A stretch of 24,355 bases of DNA from Bacteroidota bacterium (GTDB lineage: Bacteria > Bacteroidota > Bacteroidia > Bacteroidales > B18-G4). Positions 1-6,877 of this stretch are shown here, piece by piece (within the stretch, counting starts at the first letter, position 1; each line of letters begins with the position of its first letter). The notes beneath the pieces are model-generated. The model saw only the letters and a program-made list of their open reading frames with translations. It did not search any database and had not been told where the DNA came from. Made by a program: the position numbers and the translations under genes. Location: assembly GCA_003648575.1 (NCBI GenBank), contig QMPN01000018.1:1-24355 (forward strand), in the 5' to 3' direction.

Positions 1-2
1 AA

Positions 3-926
3 GCACTGGGCGGATTCAGTTTTCTGGCCAATCTCAAATATGCATCCTTTATTTATACGACGGGAGCCGATATTGGGATCGTTGGGAATGAATTTAAACC
101 TGAGAAGGAGATCAAAGCTACCCTGATCAGGGTGGAAGATCCCTATCTGGCCATTGCCTCTTTACTGGAAATGTATAATAAGATGAAGCTGGAAAAATCA
201 GGCATCAGCGAGCTGGCATACATTGATGAAAGTGCACAGATAGGAGAGGGTGTTTATATAGGAGAGTTTGCCTTTGTCGGGAAAGATGCAGTCCTTGGCG
301 ATGGGGTTAAACTGTATCCCCATGCTTATGTTGGCGATAATTCAAAGATAGGGGACGGGAGTACTGTTTTTGCCGGTGCAAGGCTTTATCATGATACTGT
401 ACTGGGGAAAGAGTGTACCATACATTCAGGAGTGATCATCGGCAGTGACGGCTTTGGCTTCGCCCCGAATGAAAAGGGAGAATATGTAAAAGTTGCTCAG
501 ACCGGGAATGTGATCATAGAAGATAATGTTGAGGTGGGATCCAATACCGCCATCGACAGGGCTACCATAGGTTCAACCATCATCAGGAAAGGCGTAAAGC
601 TGGATAACCTCATACAGATCGCCCATAATGTGGAGATCGGTGAAAATACCGTGATTGCTGCCCAGACAGGTATTTCAGGATCGACCAAGATCGGCAAGAA
701 CTGTATGATCGGTGGTCAGGCAGGTCTCGCAGGCCATATTAAGATTGGAGATAATGTAAAGATCCAGGCACAGGCCGGTGTTCCATCAAACGTAAAAGAC
801 GGGGAAATCATCATGGGTTCCCCTTCCATCAACTTCAGGCAATACATGAAGTCGTACATCCACTTTAAAAACTTCCAGCAGATCGTAGACAGGCTTGACG
901 AACTGGAAAAGAAGGTAGGAGAGTAG
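3..926 (+). CDS. lpxD: UDP-3-O-(3-hydroxyacyl)glucosamine N-acyltransferase LpxD, 5'-truncated
   Basis: This enzyme adds the N-linked 3-hydroxyacyl chain to UDP-3-O-acyl-glucosamine, the third step of lipid A synthesis, in the cytoplasm. The frame is open from base 3 to the TAG at 924-926, giving 307 visible residues. LpxD is usually about 340, so some 35 N-terminal residues lie outside the window. The GTG at 132 is internal: the codons before it encode typical LpxD N-domain text ([13 protein letters not shown], then [11 protein letters not shown]). The rest is left-handed beta-helix hexapeptide repeats with GSDGFGFAP and [13 protein letters not shown], whose His matches the catalytic His of the family. 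A C-terminal helix follows ([17 protein letters not shown]). The partner genes lpxC-fabZ and lpxA resume at 2896. A second LpxD-type gene lies at 5688. Assignment is secure. Confidence 0.95.
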   Translation, partial: ALGGFSFLANLKYASFIYTTGADIGIVGNEFKPEKEIKATLIRVEDPYLAIASLLEMYNKMKLEKSGISELAYIDESAQIGEGVYIGEFAFVGKDAVLGDGVKLYPHAYVGDNSKIGDGSTVFAGARLYHDTVLGKECTIHSGVIIGSDGFGFAPNEKGEYVKVAQTGNVIIEDNVEVGSNTAIDRATIGSTIIRKGVKLDNLIQIAHNVEIGENTVIAAQTGISGSTKIGKNCMIGGQAGLAGHIKIGDNVKIQAQAGVPSNVKDGEIIMGSPSINFRQYMKSYIHFKNFQQIVDRLDELEKKVGE

Positions 927-932
927 AGAGTT

Positions 933-960
933 TTTGTTTATTCGTTTAGTTGTTTAGTCG
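933..960. repeat. Tandem array of degenerate 8-mers (TTYGTTTA type)
   Basis: Three and a half 8-bp units (TTTGTTTA, TTCGTTTA, GTTGTTTA, GTCG) begin seven bases after the lpxD stop codon. A related four-unit array lies at 2655-2686, so the two bracket the T9SS gene. No hairpin with a T-run is evident. Confidence 0.7.
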
Positions 961-1013
961 AAAGCAACATGAAGCCAACTAACAATAACAATTTAGCCAT
1001 GTAAGCATTCCGG

Positions 1014-2555
1014 TCAACGGTCACCGGATTTCACAAACTTCCCCCTGCTTACAAGCCCTTTTTCATTTTTTAGTACGGCAATATACACTCCTGGAGGATA
1101 GGCGGAGATATCCAGTTTTGTTTCGTTTTGTCCTTTGGGGATGATTATCTCATCTTGCTTGCGACCGAATAAATCATAAATGAAGATCGAAGATCGAGGA
1201 CCAAAGATCGAAGATCGAATATTTACGTAGTGGACGGCCGGGTTGGGAAAGATTTGCAGGTGTGTGGTGCGCGGTGCGTGGTCGGTGGGCTGCTCGAATA
1301 CAGTCACTGTAAAGCAGCCAGGCGTATCGCAGCCCATGCTGTCGAGTTTTAAAACCCAGGCATCCTGGGTACCGGTATCGGGCTGCATGGGAAACACATA
1401 GCCGCAGGTCAAAAAGCCATTATCGGAAGTAGGGATTATGTCATATAAGTAGTTAAAACTCTGATAACCATGCAAATTGTCATAATGCCTGTACCATAAA
1501 CTATCACCTTCGCTGCTTACTTTCATAGCCCAGCTGGAAGTTCGGGGTGGCTCTATAGGCTTTGAACCGCACGCAATAATGCTGCCATCATCAAGGCAAT
1601 TTATACGACTCATGTAATTATATACTATATTACTTCTGTCATATTTTTTATCCCAAATAATGTTGCCCGTATTATCCATTTTAACAATATGTATGCGACT
1701 ATATGGTACATCACCTGCCAGGGAATCAGCATACATGGTTCCGGCAATAATGCTTCCGTCGGGTGACAGGCATAAGTTTGCAGAATTATCCTGGTATGGC
1801 CCGCCAATATTCTTTTGCCATTCCTGGTTCCCCATACTGTCAGTTTTAATAATGATGGGGTCGCCGGTGTGCACACTACTGCCCGGTATATACCAAAATC
1901 CTCCTATAGCAAAGCCGCCATCGGTGGTTTGGATTACTGAGTAAGCATTATTCAAACCTGTAATCCCATAACACCTTTTCCAAAGTTGACTTCCAGTAGA
2001 ATCCGTACGCAGTAGAAGCATTTTGCTGGATTGCTGGTAAGTGTATTGCCTACCTGTACATATTATACCACCATCTGAACAAATACTTATGTTGTTAATT
2101 TGTTGTATGCTATCAAATGGTAAGTTCAGATCTCCATAATATTCCCTAAGCCAAATAGTATCTAAATTGCTATTAAGTTTAGCTAACACGCCAACCTCAT
2201 TGTATGGTCCGTAGTATATTTTATTCCCTGCAAATACGAATCGGGATCCTTGTTTTTGGAAAGATCCAGGCCATGCAGGGTAGTAGTCATGTGAATAATC
2301 TCCAAGATAGTTGATCCTATCAACAAATCCAGAATCCGATAATTGCATAAAAAACACCCAGCGCCAACTTTGGTTAACAGTATCTTCGGTTGCACCCGTA
2401 AGATAGTATTTTCCGTCGGATTCAATCGCACTTGGTGCAGAACTGAAAATCTGATGATCATTCAATTGATACCGTTTATTAAAATAAACCTGCTGAGAGC
2501 ATATGCTCCCGGCGAGGTTTATAAAAACAATTATGCAAATTATGATCTTTCTCAT
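1014..2555 (-). CDS. T9SS type A sorting domain protein with repeat-rich (propeller-like) body
   Basis: Likely an exported protein sent to the cell surface or medium by the type IX secretion system. The chosen ATG at 2555 gives 513 residues starting MRKIIICIIVFINLAGSICS, a clean signal peptide. A TTG four codons upstream (2567) is possible but less natural. The body repeats a pattern of the kind ‘TDSxGxxxWxKxxG … TxDGGF’, for example LLRTDSTGSQLWKR with TTDGGFAIGG and IKTDSMGNQEWQK with LSPDGSI, as in delta-60/beta-propeller-like secreted proteins. The last ~80 residues are a type A sorting domain: LQIFPNP, IYDLFGRK, and PPGVYIAVLKN near the end. It runs opposite to the flanking lpx genes and splits lpxD from lpxC. 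Two 7-mer arrays lie inside the sorting-domain coding region. The substrate or ligand is unknown. Confidence 0.85.
   Translation of the reverse strand: MRKIIICIIVFINLAGSICSQQVYFNKRYQLNDHQIFSSAPSAIESDGKYYLTGATEDTVNQSWRWVFFMQLSDSGFVDRINYLGDYSHDYYPAWPGSFQKQGSRFVFAGNKIYYGPYNEVGVLAKLNSNLDTIWLREYYGDLNLPFDSIQQINNISICSDGGIICTGRQYTYQQSSKMLLLRTDSTGSQLWKRCYGITGLNNAYSVIQTTDGGFAIGGFWYIPGSSVHTGDPIIIKTDSMGNQEWQKNIGGPYQDNSANLCLSPDGSIIAGTMYADSLAGDVPYSRIHIVKMDNTGNIIWDKKYDRSNIVYNYMSRINCLDDGSIIACGSKPIEPPRTSSWAMKVSSEGDSLWYRHYDNLHGYQSFNYLYDIIPTSDNGFLTCGYVFPMQPDTGTQDAWVLKLDSMGCDTPGCFTVTVFEQPTDHAPRTTHLQIFPNPAVHYVNIRSSIFGPRSSIFIYDLFGRKQDEIIIPKGQNETKLDISAYPPGVYIAVLKNEKGLVSRGKFVKSGDR
1184..1218. repeat. Heptamer array (AGATCGA) inside T9SS sorting domain
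   Basis: Five exact 7-bp steps: AGATCGA twice, GGACCAA once, AGATCGA twice. Read on the - strand this encodes the segment around SSIFGPRSSIF in the middle of the C-terminal sorting domain, between the strand ending VNIR and IYDLFGRK. Seven is not a multiple of three, so gain or loss of one unit would shift the frame. Confidence 0.8.
1260..1287. repeat. Heptamer array (GTGCGCG type) at T9SS linker
   Basis: Four 7-bp units on the + strand: GTGTGTG, GTGCGCG, GTGCGTG, GTCGGTG. They encode TDHAPRTTH on the - strand, just before the LQIFPNP start of the sorting domain. The unit belongs to the same family as the nine-unit array at 20371-20433, which also contains exact GTGCGCG copies. Confidence 0.65.
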
Positions 2556-2573
2556 AATGTTTTGCAATTCACA

Positions 2574-2657
2574 TTAATGATAAGCAACAAGTTTTTCAGT
2601 TAGAACGGATTGGCCGTTAACAACAAAGTTACAGTAATAAATGCCCGTAGGCAATTC
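2574..2657 (-). pseudogene. Remnant 3' end of a second T9SS-sorting-domain gene
   Basis: On the - strand bases 2657 to 2574 read ELPTGIYYCNFVVNGQ followed by SVLTEKLVAYH and a stop. This is the typical last beta-strands of a type A T9SS sorting domain (LPxGIYY…, then a Lys-containing strand before a short tail). No open frame continues upstream: within a few codons it enters the 8-mer array at 2655-2686 and meets a stop. The fragment ends 18 bp before the ATG of the intact T9SS gene on the same strand. That suggests two tandem T9SS genes once lay here and the upstream one was deleted down to its tail. Only ~28 codons support the call. Confidence 0.6.
2624..2654 (-). promoter_or_regulatory. 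Candidate promoter of the T9SS gene
   Basis: On the - strand, TAACTTTG (2631 to 2624) matches the Bacteroidetes -7 consensus TAnnTTTG. A TTG (2654 to 2652) lies 20 bp upstream, the expected -33 position. The start codon is 68 bp downstream. The site falls inside the decayed T9SS remnant, so it may be a chance match. Confidence 0.35.
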
Positions 2658-2686
2658 GTTTAGTCGTTTGTTTGTTTATTCGTTAG
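2655..2686. repeat. Tandem array of degenerate 8-mers (TTCGTTTA type)
   Basis: Four 8-bp units: TTCGTTTA, GTCGTTTG, TTTGTTTA, TTCGTTAG. It abuts the T9SS remnant and shares TTGTTTATTCGTT and TTTAGTCG with the array at 933-960, in the same orientation. Confidence 0.7.
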
Positions 2687-2722
2687 CATACTCTTCCTTC
2701 GCCTGAGCTTCGGCGGATGAAA

Positions 2723-2770
2723 AAACAGTGAAACAATGAAACAGTGAAACCGTGAAACAGTGAAACATTG
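2723..2770. repeat. Six-unit tandem array of AAACAGTG
   Basis: Six 8-bp units in exact register: AAACAGTG, AAACAATG, AAACAGTG, AAACCGTG, AAACAGTG, AAACATTG. It is intergenic, between the T9SS remnant and the lpxC promoter region. Just before it (about 2701-2716) is a GC-rich stretch around CGCCTGAGCTTCGGCG that resembles part of the repeat at 6671-6701. Nothing coding is seen between 2687 and 2895. Confidence 0.8.
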
Positions 2771-2855
2771 ATTCCCCTCTCCCGTAGCTAAAAGCTCGCA
2801 ATTCCCATCCCGTTTCATCCATCATTATAATGCAAGCACCTATCGCATTTTTTAC

Positions 2856-2863
2856 TACTTTTG
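2856..2863 (+). promoter_or_regulatory. Candidate -7 box for lpxC-fabZ operon
   Basis: TACTTTTG is an exact match to TAnnTTTG, 32 bp before the lpxC ATG. No convincing TTG -33 element is at the usual spacing. It would let lpxC-lpxA-efp be transcribed independently of lpxD, which the inserted T9SS region now separates. Confidence 0.45.
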
Positions 2864-2895
2864 CCAAAATTTAGAAATTCGCTCGACAGCCGCAT

Positions 2896-4302
2896 ATGAC
2901 TGAAAAGCAACGTACAATAATAAAGACCACATCGGTACAGGGAACGGGACTTCACACAGGAAACCAGGTTACCCTGACTTTTAATCCTGCCCCGGCGGGA
3001 CATGGACTGAAATTCAGGCGTGTAGACCTTGATGATCAGCCTGTGATCGATGCAGATGTTGCCAATGTGATTGATACTTCCAGGGGAACTTCATTACGTC
3101 AGAATAATGCCGATATCAATACCTGCGAGCATGTGCTGGCAGCTGTCCGCGGAATGGGCATTGACAACTTGATGATCGATATGTCGCAGAGTGAGCCGCC
3201 TATCATGGATGGCAGCTCGAAGTATTTCATGGAAGCCCTCATGAAAGCCGGTAGTGTAGAGCAGGATGCGGAACGCGAATATCTCGAGATTGAAGAGAAC
3301 ATCGTGTTTGTCGATAAAGAGAATAAGGTAGAGCTGATCGCTATCCCTAATGATACTTTCAAGGTATCTGTGATGATCAACTTCGAGACCAGGGTGCTGG
3401 GAACACAGTATGCCGTACTTGAAGACATAAAAGATTTTAAAGAGGAGATTGCTGATTCAAGGACCTTTGTGTTCCTTCATGAACTGGAGTTCCTGCTGGC
3501 TAACAACCTCATAAAAGGTGGCGATTTGAGCAATGCCATCGTCTTTGTGAATCGGGTAATCGATCAGGATGAACTCAATCGCCTCGCCGATCTTTTTGAT
3601 AAACCAAAGGTAAATGTGATGCAGGACGGGATATTGAATAACCTGGAGTTGCATCATCGCAATGAACCCGCAAGACATAAGCTGTTGGATCTGATCGGTG
3701 ATCTCGCCCTGCTGGGTAAGCCTCTCAAGGCACATATCATAGCCAGAAGGCCCGGCCATGCAGCAAACGTTGAATTAGGAAAACTTATTAGAAATCATAT
3801 CAATACTAAGAAAAAGATGAAAGCATCATTTTCAATTGACTTGGAGAAGGAACCATTGTTCGATATCATGGACATTCAGGGGTTCCTCCCACATCGTCCT
3901 CCATTCCTCTTTATCGATAAGATCATGGAAATGGGAGAGGATTATATCATAGGAGTCAAGAATGTGACTATGAATGAATATTTCTTCCAGGGACATTTCC
4001 CGGGAGATCCGGTTATGCCCGGCGTTATCCTGGTGGAAGCTATGGCTCAGACAGGTGGGGTCCTCATCCTGAATTCTGTTCCGGATCCTGAAAATTACAT
4101 TACCCTTTTCCTTAAAATTGACGACGTAAAGTTTAGAAAAGTGGTACGCCCCGGTGATACCATAGTATTCCATAATAAACTCCTGAAACCTGCAACTCGC
4201 GGTATTGCACTTATGCAGGGCAAGGCATATGTAAATGGACAGGTCGTAACGGAGGCCAAAATGATGGCGGCCATTAAGAAAAGAGAAGAAACTAACGAAT
4301 AA
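2896..4302 (+). CDS. lpxC/fabZ: Bifunctional LpxC deacetylase / FabZ hydroxyacyl-ACP dehydratase
   Basis: A fusion of UDP-3-O-acyl-GlcNAc deacetylase (committed step of lipid A synthesis) with 3-hydroxyacyl-ACP dehydratase (fatty acid elongation), 468 residues. The LpxC part is about 1-305: zinc ligands H79 (in CEHVLAA), H261 and D265 (in RHKLLDLIGD), catalytic E78, and H288 in RRPGHAAN. A Lys-rich hinge (NTKKKMKA) leads to FabZ, about 315-468, with LPHRPPFLFIDKI and the active-site H367 and E381 in GHFPGDPVMPG…LVEAMAQ. This fusion is a normal feature of Bacteroidetes and plausibly balances lipid A against fatty-acid flux, since both act on the same 3-hydroxyacyl-ACP pool. lpxA begins 9 bp downstream, so they form an operon. 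All key residues are present. Confidence 0.97.
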   Translation: MTEKQRTIIKTTSVQGTGLHTGNQVTLTFNPAPAGHGLKFRRVDLDDQPVIDADVANVIDTSRGTSLRQNNADINTCEHVLAAVRGMGIDNLMIDMSQSEPPIMDGSSKYFMEALMKAGSVEQDAEREYLEIEENIVFVDKENKVELIAIPNDTFKVSVMINFETRVLGTQYAVLEDIKDFKEEIADSRTFVFLHELEFLLANNLIKGGDLSNAIVFVNRVIDQDELNRLADLFDKPKVNVMQDGILNNLELHHRNEPARHKLLDLIGDLALLGKPLKAHIIARRPGHAANVELGKLIRNHINTKKKMKASFSIDLEKEPLFDIMDIQGFLPHRPPFLFIDKIMEMGEDYIIGVKNVTMNEYFFQGHFPGDPVMPGVILVEAMAQTGGVLILNSVPDPENYITLFLKIDDVKFRKVVRPGDTIVFHNKLLKPATRGIALMQGKAYVNGQVVTEAKMMAAIKKREETNE

Positions 4303-4311
4303 CCCAATCTG

Positions 4312-5106
4312 ATGAATCAACCTTTAGCATACGTACATCCACAGGCTAAACTGGCCAACAATGTGGTGGTCGAGCCTTTTGTCAACATCGAAAAAAATGT
4401 GGTGATTCAAGAAGGTACCTGGATCGGCTCTCATGTAACCATCATGGAAGGAGCCAGGATAGGCAAAAACTGCCGCATCTTTCCGGGTGCTGTGATCTCT
4501 GCTATCCCGCAGGACCTCAAATTCGATGGTGAAGAAACCATTGTGAAAATAGGCGACAATACTACCATACGGGAGTATGTAACCATCAACCGTGGTACCA
4601 AGGCTAATTATGAGACCGTCGTGGGAAATAATTGCCTCTTGATGGCATACGTCCATGTGGCCCATGATTGTGTGATCGGCAACCATGTGATCCTGGCCAA
4701 TGCAGCAACGCTTGCAGGGCATATTTCGATTGACGACTTTGCTATCGTTGGCGGCCTCGCTGCCGTACACCAGTTTGTACAGATTGGAAAACACTCCATG
4801 ATCTCAGGCGGGGCACTGGTGCGTAAGGATGTTCCTCCTTATACAAAAGGGGCCAGGGAGCCACTTTCATACGTGGGTGTGAACTCCATCGGCTTGAGAA
4901 GACGAGGATTTACAGCTGAGCAGATCAATGACATACAGGAGATATACAGGATGATATACCTGCGTGGTCAAAACGTCAGCCAGGCAGTAAACATAATTGA
5001 AGCCGACATGCCGGCTACACCGGAACGTGATGAGATCCTTGCCTTTATTCAAAGGTCGACAAGGGGAATCATGAAAGGGTACAGCAAATATCCAAAGCAG
5101 GACTAA
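4312..5106 (+). CDS. lpxA: Acyl-[ACP]-UDP-N-acetylglucosamine O-acyltransferase LpxA
   Basis: Catalyses the first step of lipid A synthesis, 3-O-acylation of UDP-GlcNAc, as a cytoplasmic homotrimer. It has 264 residues, the usual length. Hexapeptide repeats run from about residue 8 to 185 (VVVEPFVNIEKNV, GTWIGS, ARIGKNCRIFPGA). MAYVHVAHDCVIGNHV contains H115 and H118, which line up with E. coli H122 and the catalytic H125. GGLAAVHQFVQIGKHSMISGG follows, then the C-terminal helical domain (GLRRRGFTAEQINDIQEIYR) characteristic of LpxA rather than LpxD. It starts 9 bp after lpxC-fabZ and ends 18 bp before efp, so it is co-transcribed. Confidence 0.97.
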   Translation: MNQPLAYVHPQAKLANNVVVEPFVNIEKNVVIQEGTWIGSHVTIMEGARIGKNCRIFPGAVISAIPQDLKFDGEETIVKIGDNTTIREYVTINRGTKANYETVVGNNCLLMAYVHVAHDCVIGNHVILANAATLAGHISIDDFAIVGGLAAVHQFVQIGKHSMISGGALVRKDVPPYTKGAREPLSYVGVNSIGLRRRGFTAEQINDIQEIYRMIYLRGQNVSQAVNIIEADMPATPERDEILAFIQRSTRGIMKGYSKYPKQD

Positions 5107-5124
5107 AAAAATAATAAATATCAT

Positions 5125-5691
5125 ATGGCTAGCACATCAGATTTTAGAAACGGATTGGTAATAGAGTTTAACGGGGATTTGTTCACCATCGTAGAATTTC
5201 AGCATGTTAAACCCGGTAAAGGACCAGCTTTTGTAAGAACAAAGCTGAAAAATGTTAAGACAGGGAGGGTAATTCCCAATACGTTTACCGCAGGAGTTAA
5301 GATCAATGTCCAGCGTGTAGAAAGACGTTCATATCAGTATCTATATAACGACGGTGAATCATATCACTTCATGAACCAGGAAACCTTTGATCAGATCCCA
5401 CTTGGTAAGGAGCTGATCTCAGCACCGGATTTTCTGAAAGAAAGCCAGGAAGTGGAGATCACATACCATACTGAGTCTGAATCATACCTTGCCTGCGAGC
5501 TCCCGGCCTATGTTATACTCGAAATCACTTATACCGAGCCTGGTGAAAGGGGCAATACAGCCACTAATGTAATGAAAGATGCGACCGTGGAGACCGGAGC
5601 CAATGTTAAGGTGCCATTGTTCATCAATACAGGTGACCTGATCAAGGTGGATACCCGATCAGGGAGTTATTCAGAAAGAGTTAAAGCATGA
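5125..5691 (+). CDS. efp: Translation elongation factor P
   Basis: EF-P binds between the ribosomal P and E sites and relieves stalling at polyproline stretches. Its 188 residues are the normal length. The N-terminal KOW-like domain carries the acceptor loop KPGKGPAFVRTKLKN, with K32 at the tip where other bacteria modify a Lys or Arg. The OB-type domains end in the family motif GDLIKVDTRSGSYSERVKA. No modifying enzyme (epmA/epmB, earP or ymfI-like) is visible here. The stop overlaps the next gene's start by four bases (ATGA at 5688-5691), which indicates translational coupling. Confidence 0.97.
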   Translation: MASTSDFRNGLVIEFNGDLFTIVEFQHVKPGKGPAFVRTKLKNVKTGRVIPNTFTAGVKINVQRVERRSYQYLYNDGESYHFMNQETFDQIPLGKELISAPDFLKESQEVEITYHTESESYLACELPAYVILEITYTEPGERGNTATNVMKDATVETGANVKVPLFINTGDLIKVDTRSGSYSERVKA

Positions 5692-6623
5692 AATTTTCAC
5701 ATCCAATCAGCCTGAAAGAACTTGCAGGCTTTCTCGATGCCAAATATATTGGTGATCCGGAGCATGTCGTAGAAGGCATGAACGAAATTCATATGGTTGA
5801 AGCTGGTGACCTGACATTTGTCGATCATCCCAAGTACTATGATAAGGCCTTGAATTCTAATGCAACGACTATCCTGATCAATAAGGATGTTGAATGTCCT
5901 GAAGGCAAAGGCCTCATCGTTTCTGATGACCCTTTTATAGATTTTAACAGGGTAGGGAAGCATTTCAGGCCATTCGAAGCTGCGTCGGGCATGATCAGCC
6001 CCAGTGCAGAGATCGGAGAGGGCACGGTGATACAGCCCGGAGCCTTTATAGGCAACAATGTTAAGATCGGAAAGAATTGCCTCATCCATGCCAATGCTGT
6101 TGTGTATGACCATTGCATACTGGGCGACGAGGTCGTGCTCCATTCGGGTTCAGTGATAGGTGCCGACGGATTTTATTTCCAGAAAAGGCAAGGGGAAACC
6201 CTGAAGTTCAACTCCGTTGGGCGAGCGGTACTGGGAAACCATGTTGAGATTGGCGCCAATTCCACCATCGATAAAGGTGTGACCGGCGATACCGTGATAG
6301 GCGATTATACTAAATTCGACAACCACGTACAGGTGGGCCATGATACACAGATCGGAAGATATTGCCTGATCGGGGCATTCGCTGCCATAGCAGGTGTTAC
6401 CAGGATCGAGGACAATGTGATCCTCTGGGCCTATGTTGTGGTTGATAAAGATCTGGTGATTGGTGAAGGAACTGTTATGCTGGCCACCGCCGGTACCACC
6501 AAATCCCTCGAAGGAGGAAAAACATACTATGGCCGTCCGGCCATAGAAGCACGCAAAGCCTGGCAGGAACTTGTCCTCATTAAAAAATTACCTGAGATCT
6601 GGGAAAAAGTTAAGAATTTATAA
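5688..6623 (+). CDS. Second LpxD-family UDP-3-O-acylglucosamine N-acyltransferase paralog
   Basis: A 311-residue hexapeptide-repeat acyltransferase whose ATG overlaps the efp stop. The N-terminal domain (ISLKELAGFLDAKYIGD … AGDLTFVDHPKYYDKAL) is the LpxD uridine-binding type. The beta-helix spans about 103-280 with IGADGFYFQ and DNHVQVGHDTQIG. H228 aligns with the catalytic His of LpxD. It differs from the copy at 3-926: GFYF replaces GFGF, and the C-terminus is shorter (KAWQELVLIKKLPEIWEKV) without the [12 protein letters not shown] helix. Bacteroidetes often carry this gene directly after efp. Its acyl-chain or sugar preference is not settled by sequence. It could act in lipid A or on another UDP-sugar. 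Confidence 0.85.
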   Translation: MKFSHPISLKELAGFLDAKYIGDPEHVVEGMNEIHMVEAGDLTFVDHPKYYDKALNSNATTILINKDVECPEGKGLIVSDDPFIDFNRVGKHFRPFEAASGMISPSAEIGEGTVIQPGAFIGNNVKIGKNCLIHANAVVYDHCILGDEVVLHSGSVIGADGFYFQKRQGETLKFNSVGRAVLGNHVEIGANSTIDKGVTGDTVIGDYTKFDNHVQVGHDTQIGRYCLIGAFAAIAGVTRIEDNVILWAYVVVDKDLVIGEGTVMLATAGTTKSLEGGKTYYGRPAIEARKAWQELVLIKKLPEIWEKVKNL

Positions 6624-6637
6624 GATTTTCCGGGGTC

Positions 6638-6798
6638 ACTACAAGGCCTGTAGATAAAAATTGTCATCCTGCTTCGGCCGCCGAAGCTTAAGCACAGGCG
6701 GGAGCAGAGCGAGGAAGGATCGCCTTCACTTTAGCTCATTACATATTAATACTACCTGCCAGCTAATAGCACGATGTCGTTTTGCCGAATTTTGAAAT
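6638..6798. repeat. Dispersed repeat, copy A (left flank of peptidase cassette)
   Basis: Direct repeat of 7919-8055. Exact blocks are a 21 bp stretch at 6651-6671 (starts TAGATAAAAATTG), TCACTTTAGCTC at 6727-6738, and a 37 bp block at 6742-6778. Flanks to 6638 and 6798 match imperfectly. A perfect 7-bp stem GCTTCGG/CCGAAGC (6671-6687, loop CCG) sits where copy B has a hairpin of different sequence. The GTCATCCTG … GAAGGATC phrase resembles a repeat common in Bacteroidetes intergenic DNA. No gene lies in 6624-6877. Confidence 0.85.
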
Positions 6799-6811
6799 AA
6801 TGAAATGTGTA

Positions 6812-6829
6812 GCTTGTCAGGAGACAAGC
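6812..6829. terminator. Hairpin between convergent genes, possible terminator
   Basis: A perfect 7-bp stem GCTTGTC/GACAAGC with loop AGGA lies between the second lpxD gene and the peptidase gene, which converge. No T-run follows on either strand, so its termination role is uncertain. It is also part of a motif (TAGCTTGT … TTATGG) that recurs upstream of the peptidase at about 7871-7886. Confidence 0.35.
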
Positions 6830-6877
6830 GGTTTATGGGCACAGATCGGGAGATCCGAATCAGCGGATAATATAATA

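Noticed and set aside
132..926. lpxD starting at GTG 132
   Set aside because: The frame is open back to base 3 and the upstream codons encode normal LpxD N-domain residues, so the gene starts outside the window.
1009..1028. Hairpin TCCGGT/ACCGGA at the end of the T9SS gene as a terminator
   Set aside because: It overlaps the stop codon and has no T-run on either strand; a 6-bp stem with an 8-base loop is weak.
2676..3003. Short - strand frames over the AAACAGTG array and the lpxC start
   Set aside because: Low-complexity peptides (repeated FHCFTVS-type text) or antisense of lpxC; no family signal.
3832..4320. 162-codon - strand frame antisense to the FabZ half of lpxC-fabZ
   Set aside because: Shadow of a strongly conserved + strand gene; no signal peptide or motif.
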